Origin: an uncultured Clostridia bacterium
GTDB taxonomy: Bacteria; Bacillota; Clostridia; Peptostreptococcales; Anaerovoracaceae
Length of the DNA: 5,781 nt
Assembly (NCBI GenBank): GCA_937928455.1
Contig: CALFUG010000261.1
Span: 1 to 5,781 of the forward strand
Direction: 5' to 3'
The notes under the pieces are model-generated. The model did no database searches, was not told the DNA's origin, and saw only the letters and a list, made by a program, of their open reading frames with translations. Made by a program: the position numbers and the translations under genes. This document shows, piece by piece, positions 1 to 5,781 of this stretch. Position 1 is the first letter of the stretch. Each line of letters begins with the position of its first letter.

Positions 1-294
1 CTCTTTCATTTGGCGCACTAATTCTTCTACACTGCGGGTGTGTTCCAATGATACGGTTCGCAAATTTTGACAATAAGCGGAAAAGTGCATGTGGGAGTCT
101 CCCATCCCTGGGATTATGGAGTGTCCTTGAAGGTCGAGAACTTCCGCAACTTTTTCCAGGTCAATATCTTTTCCGTCTCCAGAATATACTATTATACCAT
201 CCCGGATTCCCAATGCTTTTACCCGGTGACCTTCTTCCTTCATGGTGTAGATATTCCCATTCATTACCAACAAATCCATTTTCATGTCCTTCAT
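1..294 (-). CDS. YtcJ-like amidohydrolase (amidohydrolase family 3), N-terminal part, cut by window edge
   Basis: This open frame runs without a stop from an ATG at 294 to the left edge, giving 98 codons of a protein that in this family is usually over 500 residues. The N-terminus has the small beta-sandwich start of amidohydrolases (DLLVMNGNIYTM, residues 7-18, then a GIRDGIIVYSG strand pair at 29-39). It is followed by the metal-site motif IPGMGDSHMHF at 61-71, in which His68 and His70 are the expected HxH metal ligands of the TIM barrel. Family knowledge: these enzymes hydrolyse amide or related bonds with bound metal; YtcJ-like members have largely unknown substrates. The start at 294 is preferred over the ATG at 300 because AAGGAGA at 301-307 lies at normal distance from 294 and touches 300. 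It follows the M20 gene by 86 bases, with a hairpin between them. The specific substrate is not recognisable. The missing C-terminal portion lies outside the window, so this is truncation by the window rather than a broken gene. Confidence 0.85.
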   Translation of the reverse strand, partial: MKDMKMDLLVMNGNIYTMKEEGHRVKALGIRDGIIVYSGDGKDIDLEKVAEVLDLQGHSIIPGMGDSHMHFSAYCQNLRTVSLEHTRSVEELVRQMKE

Positions 295-300
295 GGCCAT

Positions 301-307
301 TCTCCTT
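301..307 (-). promoter_or_regulatory. Ribosome binding site that decides the amidohydrolase start
   Basis: Read on the minus strand this is AAGGAGA. It leaves 6 bases before the ATG at 294 but none before the in-frame ATG at 300, so translation most likely begins at 294. Confidence 0.6.
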
Positions 308-329
308 CTCACGTGGAACTTCATCGTAG

Positions 330-363
330 AAAAGAAGCCAGAACCATTTCAGACTCTGGCTTC
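330..363 (-). terminator. Hairpin terminator or attenuator between the M20 gene and the amidohydrolase gene
   Basis: On the minus strand GAAGCCAGA (363-355) and TCTGGCTTC (342-334) form a perfect 9-bp stem around a 12-base loop, followed directly by TTTT (333-330). It begins 17 bases past the M20 stop codon. The stem and T-run fit an intrinsic terminator, although the T-run is short and is followed by CTACG. The next gene begins only about 35 bases beyond, with no good promoter in between, so partial readthrough is likely. Confidence 0.65.
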
Positions 364-380
364 CATCCTTAATTTTTTCA

Positions 381-1568
381 CTAATCGCGCAAGGTTTTCC
401 GCAAATAATCTTCTAATACTTGAGCTGTTTCCGTGACGGAGGACAAAGAGACGTATTCATCGCTTCCGTGAAACCCTTCCCCCGCAGGCCCAAATATGAT
501 CGCCGGAGCACCAAGCCGTGATCCCAGATAGTTGAAGTCCCCAATGCTTTGAAAATATGCGGTCTCTACGGGACCTTCGCAAACTTCTTTGATGGAATCA
601 TAGAATCGGCTCACCAGGGGATGATCCCCCTCTGATACATAGGGCATAAATCCTCTGGATCCGGGGCTGGGCGCCTCTCGAAATCGAATCTCATGCTTGC
701 AACGAATCTGGGCTCTCTGAACGGTCTTTTCAATTTCCTCTCGAATGGTATCTTCATTCTCCCCCAACACGATATGCCAGAATAGTTTTACCACCGCCCG
801 GTCCGGCACACTGCAAGCGCCCCCATCCGATTGTATGGCCACCACACAAGCAACCCCCGGTCCCAAATGTTCATCCACTCGGTATTCAATATTTTCCATT
901 TCTTGAACGAATTTCGCCGCATCTAGCGCCGCACTAATCCCTTCATTTGGCAAGGCCGCATGGGCAGATTTACCATAGAATTCTACCTCCAGACCATATC
1001 CTCCTCTGGCGCCCAAACAAACCACCGGAAAAGGGATGGCAGTAAAACCTGACGACGGCTCAGTTACAATGGATATATCTACCTTATCCAAGAAGCCTTC
1101 CTCGATGAGGGCATTGGTGCCCATACCATAAGGCCCCTCCTCAACGCTCACAAATGTGGCAATGATTTTACCTTTAAAGCCATTTCCTAACTTATAAAAC
1201 TCTTTCAAAGCTACCATGGCTGCAGCACAACCGGCCTTCATATCCAGGGCTCCGACTCCGTATAGCCTATCTCCTTCAATACTTCCTGCATAAGGATCTC
1301 GCGTCCACCCGTCACACAGCTTCACCGTGTCTAGATGACCATTGATACATATCACAGGTCCTTCTTGGTCCCCTTCCAGCTCCAACACAACGTTCTGTCC
1401 TTTGTGACCGGTGACCTTCTCCTCATGATAAGGATGAATCTTAGCCGGAAGTCCGTTTTCTTGAAACCATTCCTTCACATACTCCATGATGGCTTCTTCG
1501 TCAAAATAGGGACTTTGAAAGGTGACTAGTTTTTGAGTGAGCCTGGTTACTTCGTCTTTGTTAATCAT
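381..1568 (-). CDS. M20-family zinc metallopeptidase / deacylase (ArgE/DapE-like)
   Basis: A 395-residue cytoplasmic protein with the complete two-domain M20 layout. The visible catalytic residues are His78 and Asp80 in GHLDTV, Asp109 in the GALDMKAG segment (bridging metal ligand), Glu143 (general base) and Glu144 in VEEGPYG, Glu170 in TEPSS, and His367 in GFHGSDE. The dimerisation (lid) domain is roughly residues 185-295 and carries the SAHA motif with His203. Family members cleave N-acyl amino acids, small peptides or succinyl/acetyl amino acids (ArgE, DapE, PepT/PepV, YgeY-like). The motifs do not separate these, and there is no arginine or lysine biosynthesis gene nearby, so a scavenging or catabolic role is more likely than a biosynthetic one. 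The start is supported by GGAG at 1576-1579, 7 bases upstream. It lies 21 bases after the antiporter stop codon, so the two are surely cotranscribed. Length is normal and no residue of the active site is missing. Confidence 0.92.
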   Translation of the reverse strand: MINKDEVTRLTQKLVTFQSPYFDEEAIMEYVKEWFQENGLPAKIHPYHEEKVTGHKGQNVVLELEGDQEGPVICINGHLDTVKLCDGWTRDPYAGSIEGDRLYGVGALDMKAGCAAAMVALKEFYKLGNGFKGKIIATFVSVEEGPYGMGTNALIEEGFLDKVDISIVTEPSSGFTAIPFPVVCLGARGGYGLEVEFYGKSAHAALPNEGISAALDAAKFVQEMENIEYRVDEHLGPGVACVVAIQSDGGACSVPDRAVVKLFWHIVLGENEDTIREEIEKTVQRAQIRCKHEIRFREAPSPGSRGFMPYVSEGDHPLVSRFYDSIKEVCEGPVETAYFQSIGDFNYLGSRLGAPAIIFGPAGEGFHGSDEYVSLSSVTETAQVLEDYLRKTLRD

Positions 1569-1589
1569 GATGCTGCTCCAATCTCTAAA

Positions 1590-3038
1590 CTATACCTCCA
1601 ACGAATTGTCGGCTTCATCCAAAGCACGTTGTTCTTCCTCTGTATTGTACCAAATGAACTTGCCGCTTACTGCATACAGAATCGAAATGATCGGGACAAA
1701 GATGGCAAGGAAGGTGAACGGGAGATAATCCAGGGTGGCCACGCCCAGTGTCCCCGTGAAATAAACACCGCAAAGTCCCCAAGGTACCAACGGGGATGTT
1801 ACGGTTCCACCGTCTTCTGAAACACGAGAGGCAATATCTGTTCGAATGCCCAGCTTTTTGTATGCCGGAAGGTACATTCTTCCGGGGATAAGAATAGCTA
1901 CATACTGACTAGCGGATAACATATTAACCAAAATAGCCGAAATGATATGGGTGGGAATCAAAGTACGAGCGCTCTTGGTGGCCCCTGACATCTTGTCCAG
2001 CAAAGCTTCCAGGGTTCCGGTCTTTTCTAAAATTCCACCAAAGCTCAATCCCAAATATCCTAGGGATAAGGTCCACATCATAGCCTGAATGCCGCCCCGG
2101 TTTAGAAGCTTATCTACTTCAAATATTCCGGAATCGATACTGAATCCGTAGTTCATAAAGCCCATCATTTCCCACAAGTTGTATCCATTCACAAACATGG
2201 CGATAAACATGCCCACCAAAGAAGCGGCCACCATAACGGCCAAGGCACTGATCTGCTTCACCGCCATAAATACCACCAAGGCCAATGGAATCAGGGTAAT
2301 AATTGCAATTCCCGGAGACATATTGAAGTTAGCGCTGAGCCCCTCCAATATACTTTCCGTAACAGAGGTGTCAATGGAATCCGCAGAATAACGGAAACCC
2401 ATGATTAGGTAAATCACCAGAGCAATTACAAAAGCAGGCATCGTAGTATAAAACATGCTCTTAATATGTTTGAATAGATTGGCCTCCGAAACCCCGGCAG
2501 CCAGGTTGGTGGAGTCTGACAAGGGAGACAATTTATCTCCAATGATAGCCCCTGATACAATGGCACCGGCAGCCATAGACCCTGGGATTCCCAAACCGTA
2601 GCTGATACCCATGAAAGCCACACCAAAGGTGGCTCCTGTTGTCCAACTGCTACCTGTGGAAATAGAAGCAACTCCACAAATTAAGGCGGCGGTAAACAGG
2701 AACATGGATGGCGATATCAATTGAAGTCCATAATAGATAAGTACGGGAATGGTCCCAGATGCTATCCAGGACGGAATCAATGCTCCAATGAGCATTAAAA
2801 TCATCATGGGTATAGTCGCAATTTTGCACCCATGGATGACACCTTCTTCAATTCTTTTCCACCGAGTGCCGGTCAACATCAGTAAGATGGTGGCAAAAGC
2901 AATGGAGAACAGCAAAGACAAGTGAATATCCGGACCTCCTAATTGAAGGACTTGGATAATCAACAATGCAAACATGAAAATAACGATTAATAAAGCAATT
3001 CCAAATGATGGCTTAAGCTGGTCTTTCTTTGTTTCCAT
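1590..3038 (-). CDS. NhaC-family Na+/H+ (or Na+/organic acid) antiporter
   Basis: A 482-residue, very hydrophobic inner-membrane protein with about 10-12 predicted transmembrane stretches by eye; the first is at residues 11-33 and the last near 438-464, ending in an acidic cytoplasmic tail. Family hallmarks are ASISTGSSWTT (124-134), GDKLSPLSDSTNLA (167-180, with the charged and hydroxyl residues buried in the core) and SEDGGTVTSPLVPWGLCG (407-424). These are shared by NhaC sodium/proton antiporters and by the related malate/lactate antiporter MleN, so exchange of Na+ and H+, possibly coupled to an organic anion, is expected. The gene name nhaC is not assigned because the substrate cannot be read from sequence. 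The start has an excellent AGGAGG at 3046-3051 with 7-base spacing. It leads the cassette with the M20 hydrolase, 21 bases downstream, suggesting it moves a substrate or product of that enzyme rather than serving only pH control. Length is typical and the frame is intact. Confidence 0.92.
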   Translation of the reverse strand: METKKDQLKPSFGIALLIVIFMFALLIIQVLQLGGPDIHLSLLFSIAFATILLMLTGTRWKRIEEGVIHGCKIATIPMMILMLIGALIPSWIASGTIPVLIYYGLQLISPSMFLFTAALICGVASISTGSSWTTGATFGVAFMGISYGLGIPGSMAAGAIVSGAIIGDKLSPLSDSTNLAAGVSEANLFKHIKSMFYTTMPAFVIALVIYLIMGFRYSADSIDTSVTESILEGLSANFNMSPGIAIITLIPLALVVFMAVKQISALAVMVAASLVGMFIAMFVNGYNLWEMMGFMNYGFSIDSGIFEVDKLLNRGGIQAMMWTLSLGYLGLSFGGILEKTGTLEALLDKMSGATKSARTLIPTHIISAILVNMLSASQYVAILIPGRMYLPAYKKLGIRTDIASRVSEDGGTVTSPLVPWGLCGVYFTGTLGVATLDYLPFTFLAIFVPIISILYAVSGKFIWYNTEEEQRALDEADNSLEV

Positions 3039-3045
3039 GTCGAAA

Positions 3046-3051
3046 CCTCCT
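3046..3051 (-). promoter_or_regulatory. Strong ribosome binding site of the antiporter gene
   Basis: AGGAGG inside an AAAAAAGGAGG run, 7 bases before the ATG at 3038. It is close to a perfect match to the 16S anti-Shine-Dalgarno and settles the start codon. Confidence 0.8.
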
Positions 3052-3116
3052 TTTTTCTTTTATTGTAGTAAAGCACCATTTAAAAAAGTGTGGTTTTTTC
3101 ATTTAAAAGAAAAAAA

Positions 3117-3131
3117 AATTTTGAGAATAAT
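3117..3131. promoter_or_regulatory. CodY-box-like palindrome upstream of the antiporter gene
   Basis: AATTTTGAGAATAAT matches the CodY consensus AATTTTCWGAAAATT at 12 of 15 positions. It lies about 80 bases before the antiporter start and overlaps the -10 of the candidate promoter, where a repressor would act. CodY represses peptide and amino acid uptake and degradation genes in many Firmicutes, which suits an M20 hydrolase cassette. In AT-rich DNA a three-mismatch hit is weak evidence. Confidence 0.2.
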
Positions 3132-3156
3132 TGAAACATAAAACCGAATTAAACAA
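3127..3156 (-). promoter_or_regulatory. Possible sigma-A promoter for the antiporter-M20 cassette
   Basis: The terminator upstream and the change of function imply a promoter in 3039-3160. One candidate on the minus strand is TTGTTT (3156-3151), an 18-base spacer, and AATTAT (3132-3127), a 4/6 match at the -10. An alternative -10 is TACAAT (3067-3062), a 5/6 match but without a convincing -35 and leaving a very short leader. The whole gap is AT-rich, so chance matches are common and neither is strong. Confidence 0.25.
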
Positions 3157-3159
3157 TTT

Positions 3160-3195
3160 CTAAACAAAATAAGGGGGAACCCCTTCGAATCCCCC
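3160..3195 (-). terminator. Rho-independent terminator after the hit gene
   Basis: On the minus strand GGGGGA (3195-3190) pairs with TCCCCC (3178-3173) around an 11-base loop, followed by TTATTTTGTTTA. It lies 38 bases past the hit stop codon and ends the rsmE-mtaB-hit transcript. An alternative stem inside the same stretch, AAGGGG with CCCCTT, is also possible but has only a 3-base loop. Confidence 0.75.
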
Positions 3196-3233
3196 ATTAC
3201 TCTTAACTCATATTCATGAACGAAAGCTTCGCC

Positions 3234-3575
3234 TCACCCGGGAGGCCAAAGCATTTTTCTTTTCCCAAGCAAATGAAAATGGATGTGTTGAACCGTTTGA
3301 AGTCCATCCTCTCCGCAGTTGTTAACTACCCGGTATCCGTTTTCCAAACCCAGCATCTTTGCTACTTCCGAAATCTTCCCTAACATATACCCCAATAACT
3401 CTTGGTCCCCTTCTTCCAATTCATTCAAAGAAGGAATATGTTTTTTGGATATCATCAACACATGAACGGGGGCTTGAGGTTCCAAATCATGAAACACCAT
3501 CAACTGTTCATCTTCATAAACCACGTTGGCCGGTATTTTTTTCTCTGCTATCATGCAAAAAACACAGTCCGTCAT
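3234..3575 (-). CDS. HIT-family (histidine triad, Hint-like) nucleotide-binding protein
   Basis: A 113-residue cytoplasmic protein of normal Hint length. The histidine triad is QHIHFHLL at residues 96-103, with His97, His99 and the catalytic His101, followed by the Hint-type C-terminus GKRKMLWPPG. The N-terminal CVFC (Cys4, Cys7) together with His46 and His97 matches the four-ligand zinc site seen in many bacterial HIT proteins. Family knowledge: Hint proteins hydrolyse purine nucleoside phosphoramidates such as AMP-lysine; the cellular role in bacteria is poorly defined. The start follows AGGAGG (3585-3590) with 9-base spacing. It is 54 bases downstream of mtaB with no terminator between, a common neighbour order in Clostridia, and is probably cotranscribed with rsmE and mtaB. 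A terminator follows it. Confidence 0.93.
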   Translation of the reverse strand: MTDCVFCMIAEKKIPANVVYEDEQLMVFHDLEPQAPVHVLMISKKHIPSLNELEEGDQELLGYMLGKISEVAKMLGLENGYRVVNNCGEDGLQTVQHIHFHLLGKRKMLWPPG

Positions 3576-3629
3576 GAAATCAATCCTCCTTTTTTATCTT
3601 TCCTCTATAACCCTTTCTATCTTATCAAA

Positions 3630-4985
3630 TCAAAGGCAAGATATCAATCGACCTTTCATTCCTTCGCCCCATGGCTCTGTCAACTCCACCCGAACAAATT
3701 GATTCAAAGGTACTTCCTCCTCCAGAAACACCCGAATATATTCGTCGCTGAATCCCGTATAAACACCTTTTTCGTTCTTTTCTTCTATAAGAACTCGAAC
3801 CATATTCCCGATGTTTTGCTTAAAAAACCGATCTTGAGATTTTTCGGCCGCCAGTTGCAACGCCACCATTCTTTCTTTTTTTATCTCGGTAGATATGTGA
3901 TTCTGCATTGTCTCCGCTTCCGTTCCTTTCCGGAGAGAATAGGGGAAAATATGTACCTTCAAAAAGTTCACTTCATCCATGATAGAGAGTGTTTCCATGA
4001 AATCCGACTCTTCTTCTCCCGGGAAGCCCACAATCACATCAGTGGTAATGCCAAAGTGCGGGTAATTTTCCCGAATCTTTCGCACCATGCTAAGATAGTA
4101 TTCTCGGGTATATCTTCGATTCATGGCTTTCAATATCCGGTTGCTGCCTGACTGTAACGAAAAATGAAAGTGGTGACATAAGCGGCGAAGCGAAAGCAAC
4201 TCCTCCAACTCTTCCCATTTCACCACATTCGGCTCCAATGAACTAAGCCGTATCCGAAAATCGCCCGGCAAGTTCTCCATCATTTTTATGAGACCCAGAA
4301 GCCGGGTTTCAGATCCCCCCGCAGTTACGGGAAATTCTTCCCCGTACTTTTCTTGGAAATCCCTCTCCCTTCCATAAAGCGCAGTATTGATTCCCGTCAG
4401 AATAATCTCTCGATAATCCTGTCCCAAGAGTTGTTGAATTTCCTCCATCACCCCTTTAGGAGAACGGCTTCGGATGGGACCTCTCGCATATGGAATAATA
4501 CAGTAAGAACAAAACCGGTCACATCCTTCCTGTATTTTCACAAAAGCCCGTGTTCGCGATTCCATGGAGGTGACGGCACCTAATTCTTCATAGTCCACCA
4601 GCTCTTCCCGGGAAAGATGATGGCTTACCAGCACTTTATCGGGCTTCTCGAGCTGAATCCGAACATACTCCAGAATACGGCCCTTTTCGTTGGTCCCACA
4701 GACAAAATCTACCCCTGGAATGGCTTGCACTTCTCCTGGTTCTATTTGGGCATAACAACCCGTCACTACCACCATGCTACCCGGATTTATCTTTTTCGCC
4801 TTTCGAATATACTGTCTGGATTTTCTATCCGCAAGATGGGTAACCGTGCAGGTATTGATGATATATACATCCGCATAGTCAGAATCTGCCACTTCCGAAA
4901 AACCATCCTGAAGAAAGGCTTCTCGGATGGCTTGGGTTTCGTATTGATTCACTTTGCACCCCAAAGTGTGAAATGCCACCTTCAT
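3630..4985 (-). CDS. mtaB: tRNA (N6-L-threonylcarbamoyladenosine(37)-C2)-methylthiotransferase MtaB
   Basis: A 451-residue radical-SAM methylthiotransferase that turns t6A37 into ms2t6A37 next to the anticodon of ANN-decoding tRNAs, aiding decoding. The N-terminal MTTase domain carries the auxiliary-cluster cysteines Cys10 (LGCKVNQYE), Cys46 (NTCTVTH) and Cys77 (TGCYAQ). The radical-SAM domain has CDRFCSYC with Cys155, Cys159 and Cys162, then TGINTALYG (197-205), RLSSLEP (246-252), SLQSGSNRIL (276-285) and DVIVGFPGE (316-324). A C-terminal TRAM domain spans about residues 385-450. The LGCKVNQYE start and the t6A-type domain set favour MtaB over MiaB or RimO. A stretch at about 206-228 looks longer than in Bacillus-type proteins. 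The start overlaps the rsmE stop as ATGA, implying translational coupling, and has GGAG at 4994-4997 with 8-base spacing. All iron-sulphur ligands are present. Confidence 0.95.
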   Translation of the reverse strand: MKVAFHTLGCKVNQYETQAIREAFLQDGFSEVADSDYADVYIINTCTVTHLADRKSRQYIRKAKKINPGSMVVVTGCYAQIEPGEVQAIPGVDFVCGTNEKGRILEYVRIQLEKPDKVLVSHHLSREELVDYEELGAVTSMESRTRAFVKIQEGCDRFCSYCIIPYARGPIRSRSPKGVMEEIQQLLGQDYREIILTGINTALYGRERDFQEKYGEEFPVTAGGSETRLLGLIKMMENLPGDFRIRLSSLEPNVVKWEELEELLSLRRLCHHFHFSLQSGSNRILKAMNRRYTREYYLSMVRKIRENYPHFGITTDVIVGFPGEEESDFMETLSIMDEVNFLKVHIFPYSLRKGTEAETMQNHISTEIKKERMVALQLAAEKSQDRFFKQNIGNMVRVLIEEKNEKGVYTGFSDEYIRVFLEEEVPLNQFVRVELTEPWGEGMKGRLISCL

Positions 4986-5764
4986 CCCAACAACTCCAGC
5001 TCATACATCGTCATAGCCAAAGCAGCCATTCCCGCTGTTTCTGTGCGTAAAATAGTTTTCCCCAATGACACCGGTTGAATGCCCAACTCCCTTATTTCTT
5101 CCACCTCTCTAGATGAGAAGCCTCCTTCCGGACCGATAATCAAGGCAACTCTGGTATGTTTCTCCTCCAGATCACTCATATCCAAAGCACTCAAGAAGCT
5201 CTTGATGGTGGTGCCCTCCTCTTCTTCATATGGAAATAGCACTACATCAAATCCCTTTAGCCTCTCTACCATATCTGTCGTCTCCGTGGACTGGCGGATT
5301 TCGGGAATCTTTCCCCGATGACACTGTTTCGCCGCTTCTTCGGCGATATTTTGATAACGTACCACCTTCTTCCAATAATCTCCCCGGTCCACCACCACCG
5401 TTCGATCCATGAATACCGGCACCACAGAATCTACCCCCAACTCTGTACATTTCTGCACAATGAATTCCATTTTCCCTTGTTTGGGTATTCCCTGGAACAA
5501 GGTTACCCGAAGATTCGGCTCTCTTTGAAAAGGTGACTTTTCCACCGCCTGAAGCAAAACTTCACCTCGAGACATTTCTATAATCTTGGCCAAATACTCC
5601 AACTCTGTGGAATCACTTACCATCACCAAGTCGCCTTCGGTCAATCTCAATACCTTGGATATATGGTGAACATCTTCTGCGCGATGGATTCGGATGGATG
5701 AACCCTCTATATTTTCCCGGTTTACAAAAAATCGATTCATTGCTTCGCTGCGATGGCGCACCAT
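4982..5764 (-). CDS. rsmE: 16S rRNA (uracil(1498)-N3)-methyltransferase RsmE
   Basis: A 260-residue SPOUT-superfamily enzyme that methylates N3 of U1498 in 16S rRNA in the assembled 30S subunit, using S-adenosylmethionine. The N-terminal PUA-like RNA-binding domain covers about residues 9-80 (MNRFFV, then HHISKVLRL at 33-41). The C-terminal trefoil-knot domain shows QGIPKQGKME (91-100), QKCTELGVD (104-112), AAKQCHRGKIPEI (144-156), GPEGGF (211-216) and LGKTILRTETA (234-244), the last two forming the cofactor pocket. The ATG at 5764 is taken as the start because AGGAGG at 5769-5774 precedes it, although spacing is only 4 bases. The adjoining in-frame GTG at 5761 would have 7-base spacing. Most family members begin at the MNRFFV methionine (5740), which lacks a ribosome binding site here. 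Its stop overlaps mtaB by 4 bases. A TAG at 5777-5775 may be the end of an upstream gene, classically prmA. Confidence 0.95.
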   Translation of the reverse strand: MVRHRSEAMNRFFVNRENIEGSSIRIHRAEDVHHISKVLRLTEGDLVMVSDSTELEYLAKIIEMSRGEVLLQAVEKSPFQREPNLRVTLFQGIPKQGKMEFIVQKCTELGVDSVVPVFMDRTVVVDRGDYWKKVVRYQNIAEEAAKQCHRGKIPEIRQSTETTDMVERLKGFDVVLFPYEEEEGTTIKSFLSALDMSDLEEKHTRVALIIGPEGGFSSREVEEIRELGIQPVSLGKTILRTETAGMAALAMTMYELELLG

Positions 5765-5768
5765 TCGC

Positions 5769-5774
5769 CCTCCT
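5769..5774 (-). promoter_or_regulatory. Ribosome binding site of rsmE
   Basis: AGGAGG on the minus strand, 4 bases before the ATG at 5764 and 7 bases before the GTG at 5761. It rules against initiation at the conserved-looking methionine at 5740, which is 28 bases away. Confidence 0.6.
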
Positions 5775-5781
5775 CTATAAC

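Noticed and set aside
48..372. Two overlapping plus-strand open frames of 93 and 101 codons
   Set aside because: They oppose the amidohydrolase N-terminus, whose HxH metal motif is clear, and one runs through the terminator hairpin. No domain is recognisable in either.
2426..2677. 83-codon minus-strand frame inside the antiporter gene
   Set aside because: Same strand, different frame within a well-conserved membrane protein; no motif, and a nested gene is not needed to explain it.
3074..3118. A-rich and T-rich runs with a repeated CATTTAAAA and an A6/T6 inverted repeat
   Set aside because: Low-complexity AT-rich spacer can produce these by chance. They may raise promoter activity as an UP-like tract, but nothing specific supports an operator, an RNA gene or a riboswitch.
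3216..3235. Short palindrome around CGAAAGCTTCG just after the hit stop codon
   Set aside because: The stem is only 4 bp and has no T-run; the GGGGGA/TCCCCC hairpin downstream is the far better terminator.
3601..3611. 11-base exact repeat (GTTATAGAGGA on the minus strand) upstream of both hit and rsmE (second copy 5771-5781)
   Set aside because: In the rsmE copy it merges with the ribosome binding site, while the hit copy is separate from its own AGGAGG. A shared purine-rich leader of this length is likely coincidence.
3402..4151. 249-codon open frame on the plus strand
   Set aside because: It lies antisense to the end of mtaB and most of hit, its translation is rich in His, Phe and Arg with no family motif, and both opposing genes are clearly real. 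It is a shadow frame.
4617..5078. 153-codon open frame on the plus strand
   Set aside because: Antisense to the start of mtaB and the end of rsmE, with no recognisable domain. It is explained by the codon pattern of the real genes.

Overview
The window is a compact piece of chromosome with every supported gene on the minus strand, so transcription runs from the right edge to the left edge. Moderate GC by eye, strong AGGAGG-type ribosome binding sites, an rsmE-mtaB-hit gene order and closest-looking protein styles (NhaC antiporter, M20 and YtcJ-like hydrolases) point to a Firmicute of class Clostridia. A sodium-cycling, peptide- or amino-acid-using alkaliphile (Alkaliphilus/Natronincola/Tindallia type) would fit, but that finer placement is inference only.

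Right half (about 3234-5781) is a conserved translation and RNA-modification operon. It holds rsmE (16S rRNA m3U1498 methyltransferase), then mtaB (tRNA ms2t6A methylthiotransferase) joined by a 4-base ATGA overlap, then a small HIT-family nucleotide-binding protein 54 bases further on. A Rho-independent terminator at about 3160-3195 closes this unit. In many Firmicutes this block lies downstream of dnaJ and prmA and is followed by rpsU; here rpsU is not the next gene.

The 195-base gap 3039-3233 is AT-rich. It holds the hit terminator, a possible weak promoter, a CodY-box-like palindrome and the strong ribosome binding site of the next gene.

Left half (1-3038) is an accessory metabolic cassette: an NhaC-family sodium/proton or sodium/substrate antiporter, an M20 metallopeptidase/deacylase 21 bases downstream, then a hairpin terminator or attenuator, then the first 98 codons of a YtcJ-like amidohydrolase that runs off the left edge. 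The most economical reading is that a membrane antiporter moves an organic solute and two metal-dependent hydrolases cleave an amide-type compound. The substrate cannot be read from the sequence. I see no CRISPR array, insertion sequence, RNA gene or phage gene, and nothing that clearly amounts to a wholly new system; the most open questions concern the cassette and its regulation.
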